A stretch of DNA of 64,000 bases from an uncultured Clostridium sp. Its GTDB lineage: Bacteria > Bacillota > Clostridia > Lachnospirales > Lachnospiraceae. This document shows positions 45,706 to 53,962 of the stretch, piece by piece (position 1 is the stretch's first letter; each line of letters begins with the position of its first letter). Made by a program: the position numbers and the translations under genes. The DNA is taken from the NCBI GenBank assembly GCA_945917985.1, contig CAMEIH010000005.1:1-64000 (forward strand), in the 5' to 3' direction. The notes under the pieces are model-generated. The model did no database searches. It worked only from the letters and a program-made list of their open reading frames with translations, and was not told the origin of the DNA.

Positions 45706-46866
45706 ATGAATCTATTATTAATTGGCAGTGCAGATTCTATTTTTATAAGAGATTATTGTAAAAATATTCTGGATAATTCAACAATAAAGGCGACGGTTCT
45801 ATCGCAAAAAAAGGCTGAGAAATACTACTTTGACTATAAAGAGCGAGGAATAAAGGTGATCGAATGGCCACGATTTTTTCAAAAGGGTTTGGCAAAACAG
45901 TTACTACATTTGGGACAATTGAAAAAAGAATGGAATGCATTAGCTTATGAAATAGCAGGACATGACGAAATTGATATTCTTCATATGCATTTTGTTGAGC
46001 CATTGCACTTAATATATTTTTGGGGATTGTGGCAGAAGGCGCAGAAGAAAATTTTAACCTTTTGGGGAAGTGATATTTTTGATGCATCTCGAAGAAAATT
46101 AATTCTTCTTTCTTTTTTTTTAAAACAAACAGACAAAATTATTTTTATGGTTCCGAAGCAAAGAGATTTTTTTTGTAAACTTTATGGGCACAAATATGAT
46201 TCAAAAATTAGAATAATTGATTTTGGAAATAGTCAGATAGATGTTATAGATAAAGTGAGTGAGGGGTATACAGTAGATGAATGTAAAAAACATTTCGGGC
46301 TTCCTCTTGACAAATATATTGTTCATATTGGGTATAATGCATGCAAAGAACAACAACATGTAGATATAATTAGAAATATAGCAAATCTTCCGCATGAGCA
46401 ATTGGATAAAATGAAATTTGTTTTTCATATGTCATATGGTTATAGCAGCGATTATAATGTTTATAAACAACATTTGAAAGATATAATGGATGCATATAAT
46501 ATGGATTACAGCATTATAGAAGATTATTTGCAGGGCGAGGAACTTGCAATGTTTCGTAGGACATGTGATATATTCTTGTATGGACAAAAAACGGATGCTC
46601 GTTCGGCGAGTCCGTTGGAATATGTTTATGCCGGAGCGATATTTATATGCCCGATATGGCTCGCAGAAAACTATAAACTATTTGATAAGGGTAATATTAA
46701 ATATTATGTTTATAGTCAGTTTGAAGATTTAGATAAAATAATGCAACAAAGTTTGAAAGAACTGGAAAAGCCGGGAGAAATTATATCTGTCTTCGGAAGG
46801 GAAGCAATTCGGAAGGAAAAATCATGGAATTCTCTTTCAAAGGAATGGAGGAGTTTGTATGAATAA
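45706..46866 (+). CDS. GT-B fold glycosyltransferase-like protein
   Basis: A 386-residue protein with the two-domain GT-B layout: MNLLLIGSADSIFIRDYCKN, HMHFVEPLHLIYFW, KKILTFWGSDIFDASRRK, then VHIGYNACKEQQHVDIIRNI and KTDARSASPLEYVYAGAIFI. TFWGSDIF recalls GT4 and 4-alpha-L-fucosyl/Fuc4NAc transferase relatives (GT56-like). It is one of the most A+T rich genes here: the line at 46081-46140 is 14 G+C in 60. ATG 45706 was chosen; a TTG at 45694 is too close to the ribosome site. Confidence 0.75.
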   Translation: MNLLLIGSADSIFIRDYCKNILDNSTIKATVLSQKKAEKYYFDYKERGIKVIEWPRFFQKGLAKQLLHLGQLKKEWNALAYEIAGHDEIDILHMHFVEPLHLIYFWGLWQKAQKKILTFWGSDIFDASRRKLILLSFFLKQTDKIIFMVPKQRDFFCKLYGHKYDSKIRIIDFGNSQIDVIDKVSEGYTVDECKKHFGLPLDKYIVHIGYNACKEQQHVDIIRNIANLPHEQLDKMKFVFHMSYGYSSDYNVYKQHLKDIMDAYNMDYSIIEDYLQGEELAMFRRTCDIFLYGQKTDARSASPLEYVYAGAIFICPIWLAENYKLFDKGNIKYYVYSQFEDLDKIMQQSLKELEKPGEIISVFGREAIRKEKSWNSLSKEWRSLYE

Positions 46867-47800
46867 AGATATTGAAAATGATAGACTGATATGGCTAAAT
46901 GGAAATATTGTTCCAGTCAGTGATGCAAAAATTAATATTTTATCTCCCACATCACAGTTTGGAGCTAATGTATTTGAAGGAATTCGTTGTTATTGGAATG
47001 AAGAAAAACAACAACTTTATGGATTTCGTTTAAAGGACCATTATGCTAGGCTACAACAATCCATACGACTGTTTGGGTTGAAAAGCCCCTATAGCACTGA
47101 GGAATTTGAGACATATATGAAAGCAGCGGTTCGTGCAAATCGGTACAAGCAGGATATTGCAGTGCGACAAACAGTATTTGTGGATGGGTTTGGAAGCTGG
47201 TTTTCGACGGAACCGATAGGAATGTTTATAGCACCGATCAATAAGAACAGAAAAAAAAGCCCACTAACTGAGGCTGAACGCGTATGCGTCAGTACATGGG
47301 AGAGAATCAGCGAACGCGACATGTCTCCCAGAGTAAAGGTGGGAGCAAATTATATCAATAGCAGGCTTGCAAAGATGGAGGCTGCTAATCGAGGATATGA
47401 CTCAGCACTTTTTCTGAATCGTCATGGGTATGTTGCGGAGGGAACAGGTTCCTGCTTTTTTATGATTAAGAATGATGAAGTAATAACGCCGGCGCTTACA
47501 GATTCCATATTGGAAAGTATTACAAGAGACACCATACTTAAAATAGCACGGGATGAGATGGGGCTTAAGTGCATAGAACGGAGTATTGACCGAAGTGAAT
47601 TATTTACTTGCGATGAAGCATTTTTTTGCGGATCGGCAGTAGAGATTTCACCAATTTCGGAAATTGACGGTTTCGTGATTAAGAACGGAAAACCGGGAAA
47701 ACATACTATTGAGATTCATAAAAGATATCTGCAGATTGTTACAGGGGAAAATGAGAAATATATTAATTGGAATACCCCTATATATGTTGAAGGAGAATGA
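46859..47800 (+). CDS. Class IV aminotransferase (branched-chain aminotransferase-like)
   Basis: A 313-residue fold-type IV PLP enzyme: LIWLNGNIVPVSDAKINILS, QFGANVFEGIRCYW, RVKVGANYINSRLAK with the Schiff-base Lys near residue 160, YVAEGTGSCFFMIKN, and DEAFFCGSAVEISPISEIDG. These are IlvE features. In a surface-glycan operon a housekeeping role in leucine/valine synthesis is unlikely; with the aldolase gene that follows (ATGA overlap) it may convert a 2-oxo acid to an amino acid used to decorate a sugar. That role is inference. Confidence 0.88.
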   Translation: MNKDIENDRLIWLNGNIVPVSDAKINILSPTSQFGANVFEGIRCYWNEEKQQLYGFRLKDHYARLQQSIRLFGLKSPYSTEEFETYMKAAVRANRYKQDIAVRQTVFVDGFGSWFSTEPIGMFIAPINKNRKKSPLTEAERVCVSTWERISERDMSPRVKVGANYINSRLAKMEAANRGYDSALFLNRHGYVAEGTGSCFFMIKNDEVITPALTDSILESITRDTILKIARDEMGLKCIERSIDRSELFTCDEAFFCGSAVEISPISEIDGFVIKNGKPGKHTIEIHKRYLQIVTGENEKYINWNTPIYVEGE

Positions 47801-48636
47801 AAATGTCTTTGCAGATGATGTATATTACAAATAATCCCCAAATAGCTAGAATTGCAGAGAAATACTCGGTTAATAGAATTTGGGTTGATCTTGAGCAAAT
47901 CGGTAAGAAGGAACGCCAGGGAGGAATGAATACGGTACAGTCTACCCATACTATTGAGGACGTACAGATAATTAGAGACAGCATTGAAGGTGCGGCAAGC
48001 TTACAGGTAAGGGTAAATCCAATTCACGATAGCTCCCAGCAGGAAATAGATCAGGTCATTGCCTATGGAGCAGATATTGTAATGCTTCCGTTTTTTACAA
48101 CAGCAGATGAGGCGAGAAAATTTGTGAATATGGTAGATGGAAGAGCAAGAACATGTCTGTTATTGGAAACTATTGGTGCAGAACAAAGCCTTGATGAAAT
48201 TCTGGAAATTCCGGGAGTGGATGAAATTCATATTGGGTTAAATGATCTGCATTTGCAGTATCATATGCAGTTTATGTTTGAACTATTGGCAAATGGAAAA
48301 GTGGAAGAAATAACGAAAAAAATAAAGGCAAAAGGAATTCCGTATGGATTTGGAGGGATTGCAAAGCTGGATGAAGGAATGCTTCCGGCGAGACATGTTA
48401 TTGCAGAGCATTATCGATTGGGGTCTTCTATGGCTATATTATCCAGAAGTTTTTATGATTCATGGATTGCAGATGATCTTGAGGAGGTAGAGAGAACCTT
48501 CAAATACGGATTGGGTGAGATCCGGGAATATGAGCAGCGCCTGGAAGGTGAGAACGAAGCTTTTTTTGAGCATAACAGGCAGGTAGTGCAAAGAGAAGTC
48601 AGTGAGATACTTCAGGCTAAACAGCAAAATAAATGA
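47797..48636 (+). CDS. HpcH/HpaI-family aldolase
   Basis: A 279-residue TIM-barrel aldolase of the HpcH/HpaI/citrate-lyase-beta group: YSVNRIWVDLEQIGKKERQG, LQVRVNPIH, GADIVMLPFFTTADEARKFV with the Pro-Phe/Met-Leu signature, LLLETIGAEQSLDEIL with the metal-ligand Glu, and EIHIGLNDLHL with the second acidic ligand. Class II enzymes of this kind add pyruvate to an aldehyde, or run in reverse. It overlaps the class IV aminotransferase gene by four bases, so the two probably work in one short pathway. Confidence 0.88.
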   Translation: MKMSLQMMYITNNPQIARIAEKYSVNRIWVDLEQIGKKERQGGMNTVQSTHTIEDVQIIRDSIEGAASLQVRVNPIHDSSQQEIDQVIAYGADIVMLPFFTTADEARKFVNMVDGRARTCLLLETIGAEQSLDEILEIPGVDEIHIGLNDLHLQYHMQFMFELLANGKVEEITKKIKAKGIPYGFGGIAKLDEGMLPARHVIAEHYRLGSSMAILSRSFYDSWIADDLEEVERTFKYGLGEIREYEQRLEGENEAFFEHNRQVVQREVSEILQAKQQNK

Positions 48637-48651
48637 GGAGACTCCCAATTG

Positions 48652-49623
48652 ATGAATGAGGATAAGAAAGTATCTGTAATATTGTGTTTTTATAATGAGG
48701 AAAAATATCTTGCAAAGTCCATTGACAGTGTGCTGACACAAACGTATTCCAATTTTGAATTGATTCTGGTAAATGATGGTTCCACAGACCATAGTGAGGA
48801 AATTGTGAAGAACTATCATGATAATCGGATTGTCTATAAGACTTATGAGGGAAACAAACATCTTGCATATGCAAGAAATAGAGGACTTGAACTTGCAACG
48901 GGGGATTATATTGCTTTTTTTGATGGAGACGATATCATGGTGTCCAATAAGCTTGAAAAGCAAGTCAGTTATTTGAATGAACATAAGGACATCATGATTG
49001 TAAGCGGTGGATTTTCTTATATGGATAGTGAAGGAAATGTTGAGAAAAAGATTATTGAACCCAGATATCTGGATGATGAACATATCAGAGCTTTTTTTCT
49101 GTTCGGAAATTGTATAGCGAATGGAGCTACGATGTTTAGGAGAGAAGTCATTGATAAATATCATCTTTATCTTGACGAATCAAACAGTGCTTCGGAAGAT
49201 TGGCGTTATTGGATCAGTGTGCTTCCATACGGGAAATTTGCTAATATGAATGAATGTTTTTATTATTATCGAGTCAACCATGGTTCTAAGGCGAAAAGTA
49301 TTATGAAGAAGGATGAGCAAGAATACTATAATAAAGTTAATGAAATCCTTGAGGTTGCATGGAAGACGAGAGGCTTTTTGCTGAATACAGAGGATATATC
49401 TTTTATTCATACATTTCTGTGTGAACTGGAACGAATATGGAAGCCCAAAGATATTGTATGTGGAATAAATCTTTATAAAAAAATCAAGAGACAAATAAGT
49501 ATTCTTTCGCTTGAGGAAGGAAATGTGATCCTTCAACTTTTTAGACAATGCTGGTTTCAGGAATATCATGTTTATTGGGGTGTAAAAAAAGTAATCGGAA
49601 TGTTCAGAGGAGACCAGAAATGA
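48652..49623 (+). CDS. GT2-family glycosyltransferase
   Basis: A 323-residue GT-A enzyme with SVILCFYNEEKYLAKSIDSV, LVNDGSTDHSEEIV, LAYARNRGLELATGDYIAFF followed by DGDD, and NSASEDWRYWISVLPYG. ATG 48652 lies 11 bases after GAGGAG; the codon before it (TTG 48649) is a poorer start. It probably acts on the same repeat unit as its neighbours. Confidence 0.9.
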   Translation: MNEDKKVSVILCFYNEEKYLAKSIDSVLTQTYSNFELILVNDGSTDHSEEIVKNYHDNRIVYKTYEGNKHLAYARNRGLELATGDYIAFFDGDDIMVSNKLEKQVSYLNEHKDIMIVSGGFSYMDSEGNVEKKIIEPRYLDDEHIRAFFLFGNCIANGATMFRREVIDKYHLYLDESNSASEDWRYWISVLPYGKFANMNECFYYYRVNHGSKAKSIMKKDEQEYYNKVNEILEVAWKTRGFLLNTEDISFIHTFLCELERIWKPKDIVCGINLYKKIKRQISILSLEEGNVILQLFRQCWFQEYHVYWGVKKVIGMFRGDQK

Positions 49624-50990
49624 TAGAATTAGATTTTTTGTTTATATATGAGCATAAGGTCAGAGAATTGGAAAATTTATGCTTAATGAAATATGAATTG
49701 GACAGAAGAGGCTATCGGACAAAAATTATCTATGTTGATGATGCCCACAATGCTCTGGAGGATAGACCTGTTTATTACGCAAAAGTACTGTGTACAATGG
49801 CCTGCTACGATAATTACACACTATACTGGCACACAAAAGAGTTCGTAAAATTTGATAAAGTAATTGATTTACAATGGGAAAACATTGTTTATGAGAAGGA
49901 TGAGAATAGGGAAGGTGCATATAAAAACTACTGGGGTATTGGGAAAGATGTCGTTCATGTATCCTGGGGGAATCAAAATGTAAGAAGGTTGTTAAATGTA
50001 GCACATTTGGACGAAAAGAAGGTAAAGCTCACAGGACACGTGGGAATGGATTTTTTGAAAGAACCGCTTAGTAAGTACTACTTGTCAAAAGAAGAGCTCT
50101 TTGAAAAATATGAACTTCCTATGGACAAGAAAATTATATTGTTCGCTTCTCCTTATTTTGGGGACAGTTTACCGGATAATTATATTCAAGGCATGTGTAA
50201 GTCTTTTGGAGAAGATTGGATAGACTATTATGAATTTATGTGCACATCACAGAAAATTGTGCTTCAGTGGTTTGAAAAAATTTGTACCGAACTGACTAAT
50301 ACCATAATAATTTTCAGACCACATCCAGGGCATCCGAGCAAGATGGCTGAAAAACTGGAAAAGAAATGCCCAAATTTTCGCATTATAGCGGGAGAATCGG
50401 TAAAACAATGGATTCTTGTATGCGATAAGGTATATACAGGAAATAGTTCTGTGGTAGTAGAGGCATTTTTTGCCAAGAAAATGTGCCAGCTTTTATTTCC
50501 CTTGCCGACAACTCCGGGATTTGAATTAAAATTAATTGCGGATTCAAAGAAGATTACATCATATGAGGAGTTTTACCAATCAATACTGGCAGATAAGGAA
50601 GAGTTCCCAACACCGGAAAAAAGCATTGAGGATATCTATTTGATTGATTGGGAGAAGCCGAATTATGTGAAATTTGCTGATATGGCAGAAGAAGTTTTAA
50701 GAGATGATTATTATTCCCTCACAAAACGGCAATTATGGAAATATCGCGAATATACTCCAAAACAAAGTTTAGTTAGAATTTTTGCAGCAATAAAGCCTTT
50801 ATATGATTTGTATCTTTTATTGCTGAAAAATACTAAATTAAAATGGAAACCTTTAGAATATCAGCGAAGAGTACGTGAGAAAACGAGAAAGCAGGATTAT
50901 GAAATTGAAAAACAACATGCACATGAATTAACCAGTGAGGAAGAGATTGCAGATATTATTAGCAGGATAAAATATGCTATTGAGAATTAA
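49620..50990 (+). CDS. GT-B fold surface carbohydrate biosynthesis protein
   Basis: A 456-residue protein. LDFLFIYEHKVRELENLCL, VHVSWGNQNVRRLL, KLTGHVGMDFLKEP, IILFASPYFGDSLP, FRPHPGHPSKMAEKLE and VYTGNSSVVVEAFFAKKMC give the layout of the surface-carbohydrate GT-B group related to capsule (KpsS/LipB) and CDP-glycerol glycerophosphotransferase C-terminal domains. ATG 49620 overlaps the previous stop (ATGA) and follows AGAGGAG. The donor is unknown; the CMP-sugar gene that comes next makes a CMP-linked donor worth considering. Confidence 0.78.
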   Translation: MIELDFLFIYEHKVRELENLCLMKYELDRRGYRTKIIYVDDAHNALEDRPVYYAKVLCTMACYDNYTLYWHTKEFVKFDKVIDLQWENIVYEKDENREGAYKNYWGIGKDVVHVSWGNQNVRRLLNVAHLDEKKVKLTGHVGMDFLKEPLSKYYLSKEELFEKYELPMDKKIILFASPYFGDSLPDNYIQGMCKSFGEDWIDYYEFMCTSQKIVLQWFEKICTELTNTIIIFRPHPGHPSKMAEKLEKKCPNFRIIAGESVKQWILVCDKVYTGNSSVVVEAFFAKKMCQLLFPLPTTPGFELKLIADSKKITSYEEFYQSILADKEEFPTPEKSIEDIYLIDWEKPNYVKFADMAEEVLRDDYYSLTKRQLWKYREYTPKQSLVRIFAAIKPLYDLYLLLLKNTKLKWKPLEYQRRVREKTRKQDYEIEKQHAHELTSEEEIADIISRIKYAIEN

Positions 50991-51015
50991 TAAAAAATTT
51001 TAGGAGGAACACGAG

Positions 51016-51696
51016 ATGAATAAGACAATTACAGCAATAATTCCGGTTAAAGGAAACAGCACACGGCTACCCAATAAGAATATTTTGCCTTTTGCTGATT
51101 CTAATTTGTTGATTCACAAAATTCGTCAGTTGAAACAGGTTGAAGAGATAACTGAAATAATAGTTTCTTCTGATTCAGATGAGATGCTTTCTATGGGCGA
51201 GGCAGAAGGAGTAACCGCTATCAAGCGCCCTAAGAAATATGCGGATGAATCCGTACCCTTTGGCATGTTCCTTGAGTATATCAGTGATGAGATGCCCAAC
51301 GATCATATTATGTGGGCCTGCGCGACATCTCCTCTTGTTGAGCCATATCTGTACCGCAAGGCAATCAGAACGTATTTTGAAAAATTGGAGGAGGGTTATG
51401 ACTCCTTAATTACCTGCGATCCGTACCAAACTTACCTTATGGATGAGAAAGGTCCATTAAATTTCAGCATGGGACTTGCCCATAAGAACTCAGAGCAGTT
51501 GCCTAAGCTTTATCATTTTACTAATGGTATTAACCTTGCACCACGTGTGAAACTGAAGGAGTGGCATTACAATTATGGACCTAATGCTTATCGCTTGATT
51601 ATTAACAAGAGAGAAGCAGCAGATATTGATGATATCTATGATTATGAGATTGCCAAGGCTTTGTATGCGATGAAAGATCCCAATCCGACAATCTAG
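51016..51696 (+). CDS. CMP-sugar (acylneuraminate-type) cytidylyltransferase
   Basis: A 226-residue NeuA/KdsB-superfamily enzyme: TAIIPVKGNSTRLPNKNILP as the CTP-binding start, ITEIIVSSDSDEML, KRPKKYADESVPFG and WACATSPLVEPYLYRKAIRT. It would activate a 2-keto-3-deoxy (ulosonic) sugar with CMP. A strong AGGAGGA site precedes the ATG. The aldolase and KdsC-like genes downstream would complete such a pathway, but no NeuB-type synthase is present. Confidence 0.9.
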   Translation: MNKTITAIIPVKGNSTRLPNKNILPFADSNLLIHKIRQLKQVEEITEIIVSSDSDEMLSMGEAEGVTAIKRPKKYADESVPFGMFLEYISDEMPNDHIMWACATSPLVEPYLYRKAIRTYFEKLEEGYDSLITCDPYQTYLMDEKGPLNFSMGLAHKNSEQLPKLYHFTNGINLAPRVKLKEWHYNYGPNAYRLIINKREAADIDDIYDYEIAKALYAMKDPNPTI

Positions 51697-51712
51697 TATT
51701 TGTAATACTTTT
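51695..51712 (+). terminator. Possible weak terminator
   Basis: AGTATT and AATACT (51695-51700 and 51704-51709) form a 6-bp hairpin with a TGT loop followed by TTT. The stem is short and A+T rich, so termination would be partial. A second, imperfect inverted repeat (CGCAA..TTCTG / CAGAA..TTGCG, about 51713-51740) follows and reaches the -35 box of the next promoter. Confidence 0.3.
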
Positions 51713-51734
51713 CGCAATTTATTCTGCTCAGAAT

Positions 51735-51763
51735 TTGCGTTATATCTTGATCTGTGATAAAAT
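51735..51763 (+). promoter_or_regulatory. Internal sigma-A type promoter before the aldolase gene
   Basis: TTGCGT (51735-51740), 17-base spacer and TAAAAT (51758-51763) preceded by TGA (an extended TGN element at 51755-51757). The start of transcription would be near 51770, giving a leader of about 21 bases with TAGGAGAAA as ribosome site before ATG 51791. It is the second clear gap of more than 90 bases in the window and separates the cytidylyltransferase from the genes it probably works with. Confidence 0.65.
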
Positions 51764-51790
51764 TTTTTAGATATATTTAGGAGAAAAATT

Positions 51791-53371
51791 ATGAAAAGTA
51801 ATAAATTGCTTGATTGTACATTAAGAGATGGAGGATATATTAATAACTGGAATTTTGGGATTCACACTATCAGGGATATTATTAAAGAGTTGGTGAATTC
51901 TAAGGTTGATTATGTAGAGGTCGGCTTTTTGCGTGATTGTGAGTATGACTGCAACAAGACACTGTTTAATAATTGCGCGGAGATTGCACCCATATTACCG
52001 GATAAGCGTGGCAATACCATGTTTACTGCCATGGCATTGCACAACAAATATGACATCAGCAAACTGGAGCCATATGACGGCAAAACAATCGACGCAATTC
52101 GTGTAACATTTCATGACTATGATATTGATGAAGGTCTCAGCTTTATTCAAAAAGCAATTGAAAAGGGGTATAAAGTATTTTGCAATCCCATTAATATTAT
52201 GGGATATTCAGATGAGATGATTCTGCAACTTCTTAAGAAAGTCAATGAGCTACAGCCGTATGCTTTTTCTATTGTAGATACCTTTGGGTCAATGATGAAA
52301 TCTGATCTGCAAAGGATCTATTCTCTTGTAGAAAACAATCTTGATAAAAGTATAATTATAGGATTACACCTGCATGAAAATTTGGGACTGTCCTATTCAC
52401 TGTCACAGGAATTTATTGCCATGAAGTCTTTTGAGAGACAAAGTGTAATTGATGCATCTATGCTGGGGATGGGAAGAGTTCCCGGCAATCTTTGTTTAGA
52501 ACTCATAATGGATTATATGAACAGGAGTCAGGGAGGAACATATGACGTAAATCCTGTTTTGGATGGTATCGATGATCATATTGCACAGTTAAAGCAAATT
52601 GAGCCATGGGGCTATAATACCGCCTATGCGTTGTCTGCAAAGTACAATCTGCATAGAAATTATGCGGAATTTCTTCTTGGCAAGGGAAGGCTTCGTGCAA
52701 AGCAGATTAACCAGATTCTCGCCAGTATAGAGGAGAATAAGAAGACTGCTTATGATGAAGCGTATATTGAAGATCTTTATGAGGGATTTCAAAATCATGA
52801 GGTGGATGATAGCGAACTTCTTTGCAAATTGGCGGATAAATGGAAGGGAAAGACAATTCTCATTCTTGCCCCTGGTTCTTCTATTGCAGATCAGAAAGAT
52901 GCGATAGAGCAGTTTATTAAGGATAAAAAACCGGTAATAATCTCTGCAAATTTTATTCCGGAGTTATATAAACAAGATTATGTATTTTGCTCTAATGCTA
53001 TGCGCTATAGTGCCATGGAGGATAAATGTGATTTGAAAAAATTATTAGTCACATCAAATCTGACAGATATCTGTGGAGCAAAGAACATTTTAAACTATGC
53101 TGATTTATGTCTTGATGATAAGGGGAAATGTGACAACTGTGTGATTATGCTTATGAAGTTGCTGTGCAAAGTGGGTATGGTGCGGGTCTACGTAGCAGGC
53201 TTTGATGGATACCAGCCCAGAAAATGCAATTATATTGATTCATATATGACAAATCAGCATACCAAGGGACAGGAAGAAAACATCAGGAATACCGGTTACA
53301 TCTCAGATATCAGAAAAAAAATGGAAGTTATCTTTTTGACGCAGTCTCTGTATGACAAATCAGGTGAGTGA
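51791..53371 (+). CDS. DRE-TIM pyruvate-type aldolase fused to a Rossmann-like C-terminal domain
   Basis: A 526-residue two-domain protein. Residues 1 to about 290 are an HMGL-like/4-hydroxy-2-oxovalerate aldolase barrel: LLDCTLRDGGYINNW (catalytic Arg12, metal-ligand Asp13), VEVGFLRD, and GLHLHENLGLSYS with metal-ligand His193 and His195. Residues about 350-526 begin GKTILILAPGSSIADQ and contain VIISANFIPELYKQDYVFCS and VYVAGFDGYQP, an order of elements that recalls GT42 sialyltransferases and DUF115-like proteins (xxGxGPSL, N-x-F, SGxDxY). The aldolase could build an ulosonic acid from pyruvate and a sugar aldehyde; the second domain may be a transferase. The first assignment is firm, the second tentative. 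Confidence 0.85.
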   Translation: MKSNKLLDCTLRDGGYINNWNFGIHTIRDIIKELVNSKVDYVEVGFLRDCEYDCNKTLFNNCAEIAPILPDKRGNTMFTAMALHNKYDISKLEPYDGKTIDAIRVTFHDYDIDEGLSFIQKAIEKGYKVFCNPINIMGYSDEMILQLLKKVNELQPYAFSIVDTFGSMMKSDLQRIYSLVENNLDKSIIIGLHLHENLGLSYSLSQEFIAMKSFERQSVIDASMLGMGRVPGNLCLELIMDYMNRSQGGTYDVNPVLDGIDDHIAQLKQIEPWGYNTAYALSAKYNLHRNYAEFLLGKGRLRAKQINQILASIEENKKTAYDEAYIEDLYEGFQNHEVDDSELLCKLADKWKGKTILILAPGSSIADQKDAIEQFIKDKKPVIISANFIPELYKQDYVFCSNAMRYSAMEDKCDLKKLLVTSNLTDICGAKNILNYADLCLDDKGKCDNCVIMLMKLLCKVGMVRVYVAGFDGYQPRKCNYIDSYMTNQHTKGQEENIRNTGYISDIRKKMEVIFLTQSLYDKSGE

Positions 53372-53901
53372 TGAAAGCGAAAGAAGAACTTAAAAAAATT
53401 GAATATTTGATCATTGATGTGGATGGCACCTTAACGGATGCAGGAATCTATTATGATGAGCATGGAAACGAATTAAAGAAATTCTGCACCAAGGATGCGG
53501 CAGGCTTTTTTGCGGCTCATCAGGCAGGAATAAAGATTATGATTTTAACCGGAAGAGAATGTGCTGCAACCACTCGCAGGATGACAGAAATGAAGGTAGA
53601 ATATCTGGTACAGAATATTAAGGATAAAGAGACATATCTCAAAAATTTTCTGAAGGAAAATGGTATTGGGGAGGAACAGATGGGATATTTGGGGGACGAT
53701 CTGAATGATCTTACCTGCATGAGACTGTGTGGTTTTGTGGGGTGCCCTGCAGATGCATGTGAGGAAGTAAGAAAGTGTGCGGATTATGTATCGCCTGTGA
53801 ATGGAGGGCATGGTGCAGTGCGCGATATTATTGAGACATTGCTACGAAACAGAGGGGAGTGGGACGTGGCAGTATCTACAGTGTATGGGATTGGTTTCTA
53901 G
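53371..53901 (+). CDS. KdsC-like HAD phosphatase
   Basis: A 176-residue cap-less HAD phosphatase of the KdsC/YrbI family: IIDVDGTLTDAGIYYDEHGN (nucleophile Asp16, acid Asp18), FCTKDAAGFFAAHQAGIKIM, LTGRE, and MGYLGDDLNDLTCM. KdsC removes the 8-phosphate of Kdo-8-P; relatives act on KDN-9-P and similar. Its overlap with the aldolase gene (TGATG) suggests it dephosphorylates the aldolase product before CMP activation. ATG 53371 was chosen over GTG 53368. Confidence 0.9.
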   Translation: MKAKEELKKIEYLIIDVDGTLTDAGIYYDEHGNELKKFCTKDAAGFFAAHQAGIKIMILTGRECAATTRRMTEMKVEYLVQNIKDKETYLKNFLKENGIGEEQMGYLGDDLNDLTCMRLCGFVGCPADACEEVRKCADYVSPVNGGHGAVRDIIETLLRNRGEWDVAVSTVYGIGF

Positions 53902-53962
53902 GATTTCAGAAATATAGAGATTGATTTCTTATATAAGGAAAACCGAAAAGAGAAAATGTTAA

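Noticed and set aside
48460-49164. Minus-strand open frame of 234 codons
   Set aside because: It is antisense to the end of the aldolase gene and a clear GT2 gene. The translation is low-complexity hydrophobic with no family signature.
53902-53962. Promoter or terminator between the KdsC-like and GT61 genes
   Set aside because: AGAAAT and ATTTCT form only a 6-bp A+T-rich stem with a 10-base loop and there is no well-spaced -35/-10 pair. Nothing callable.
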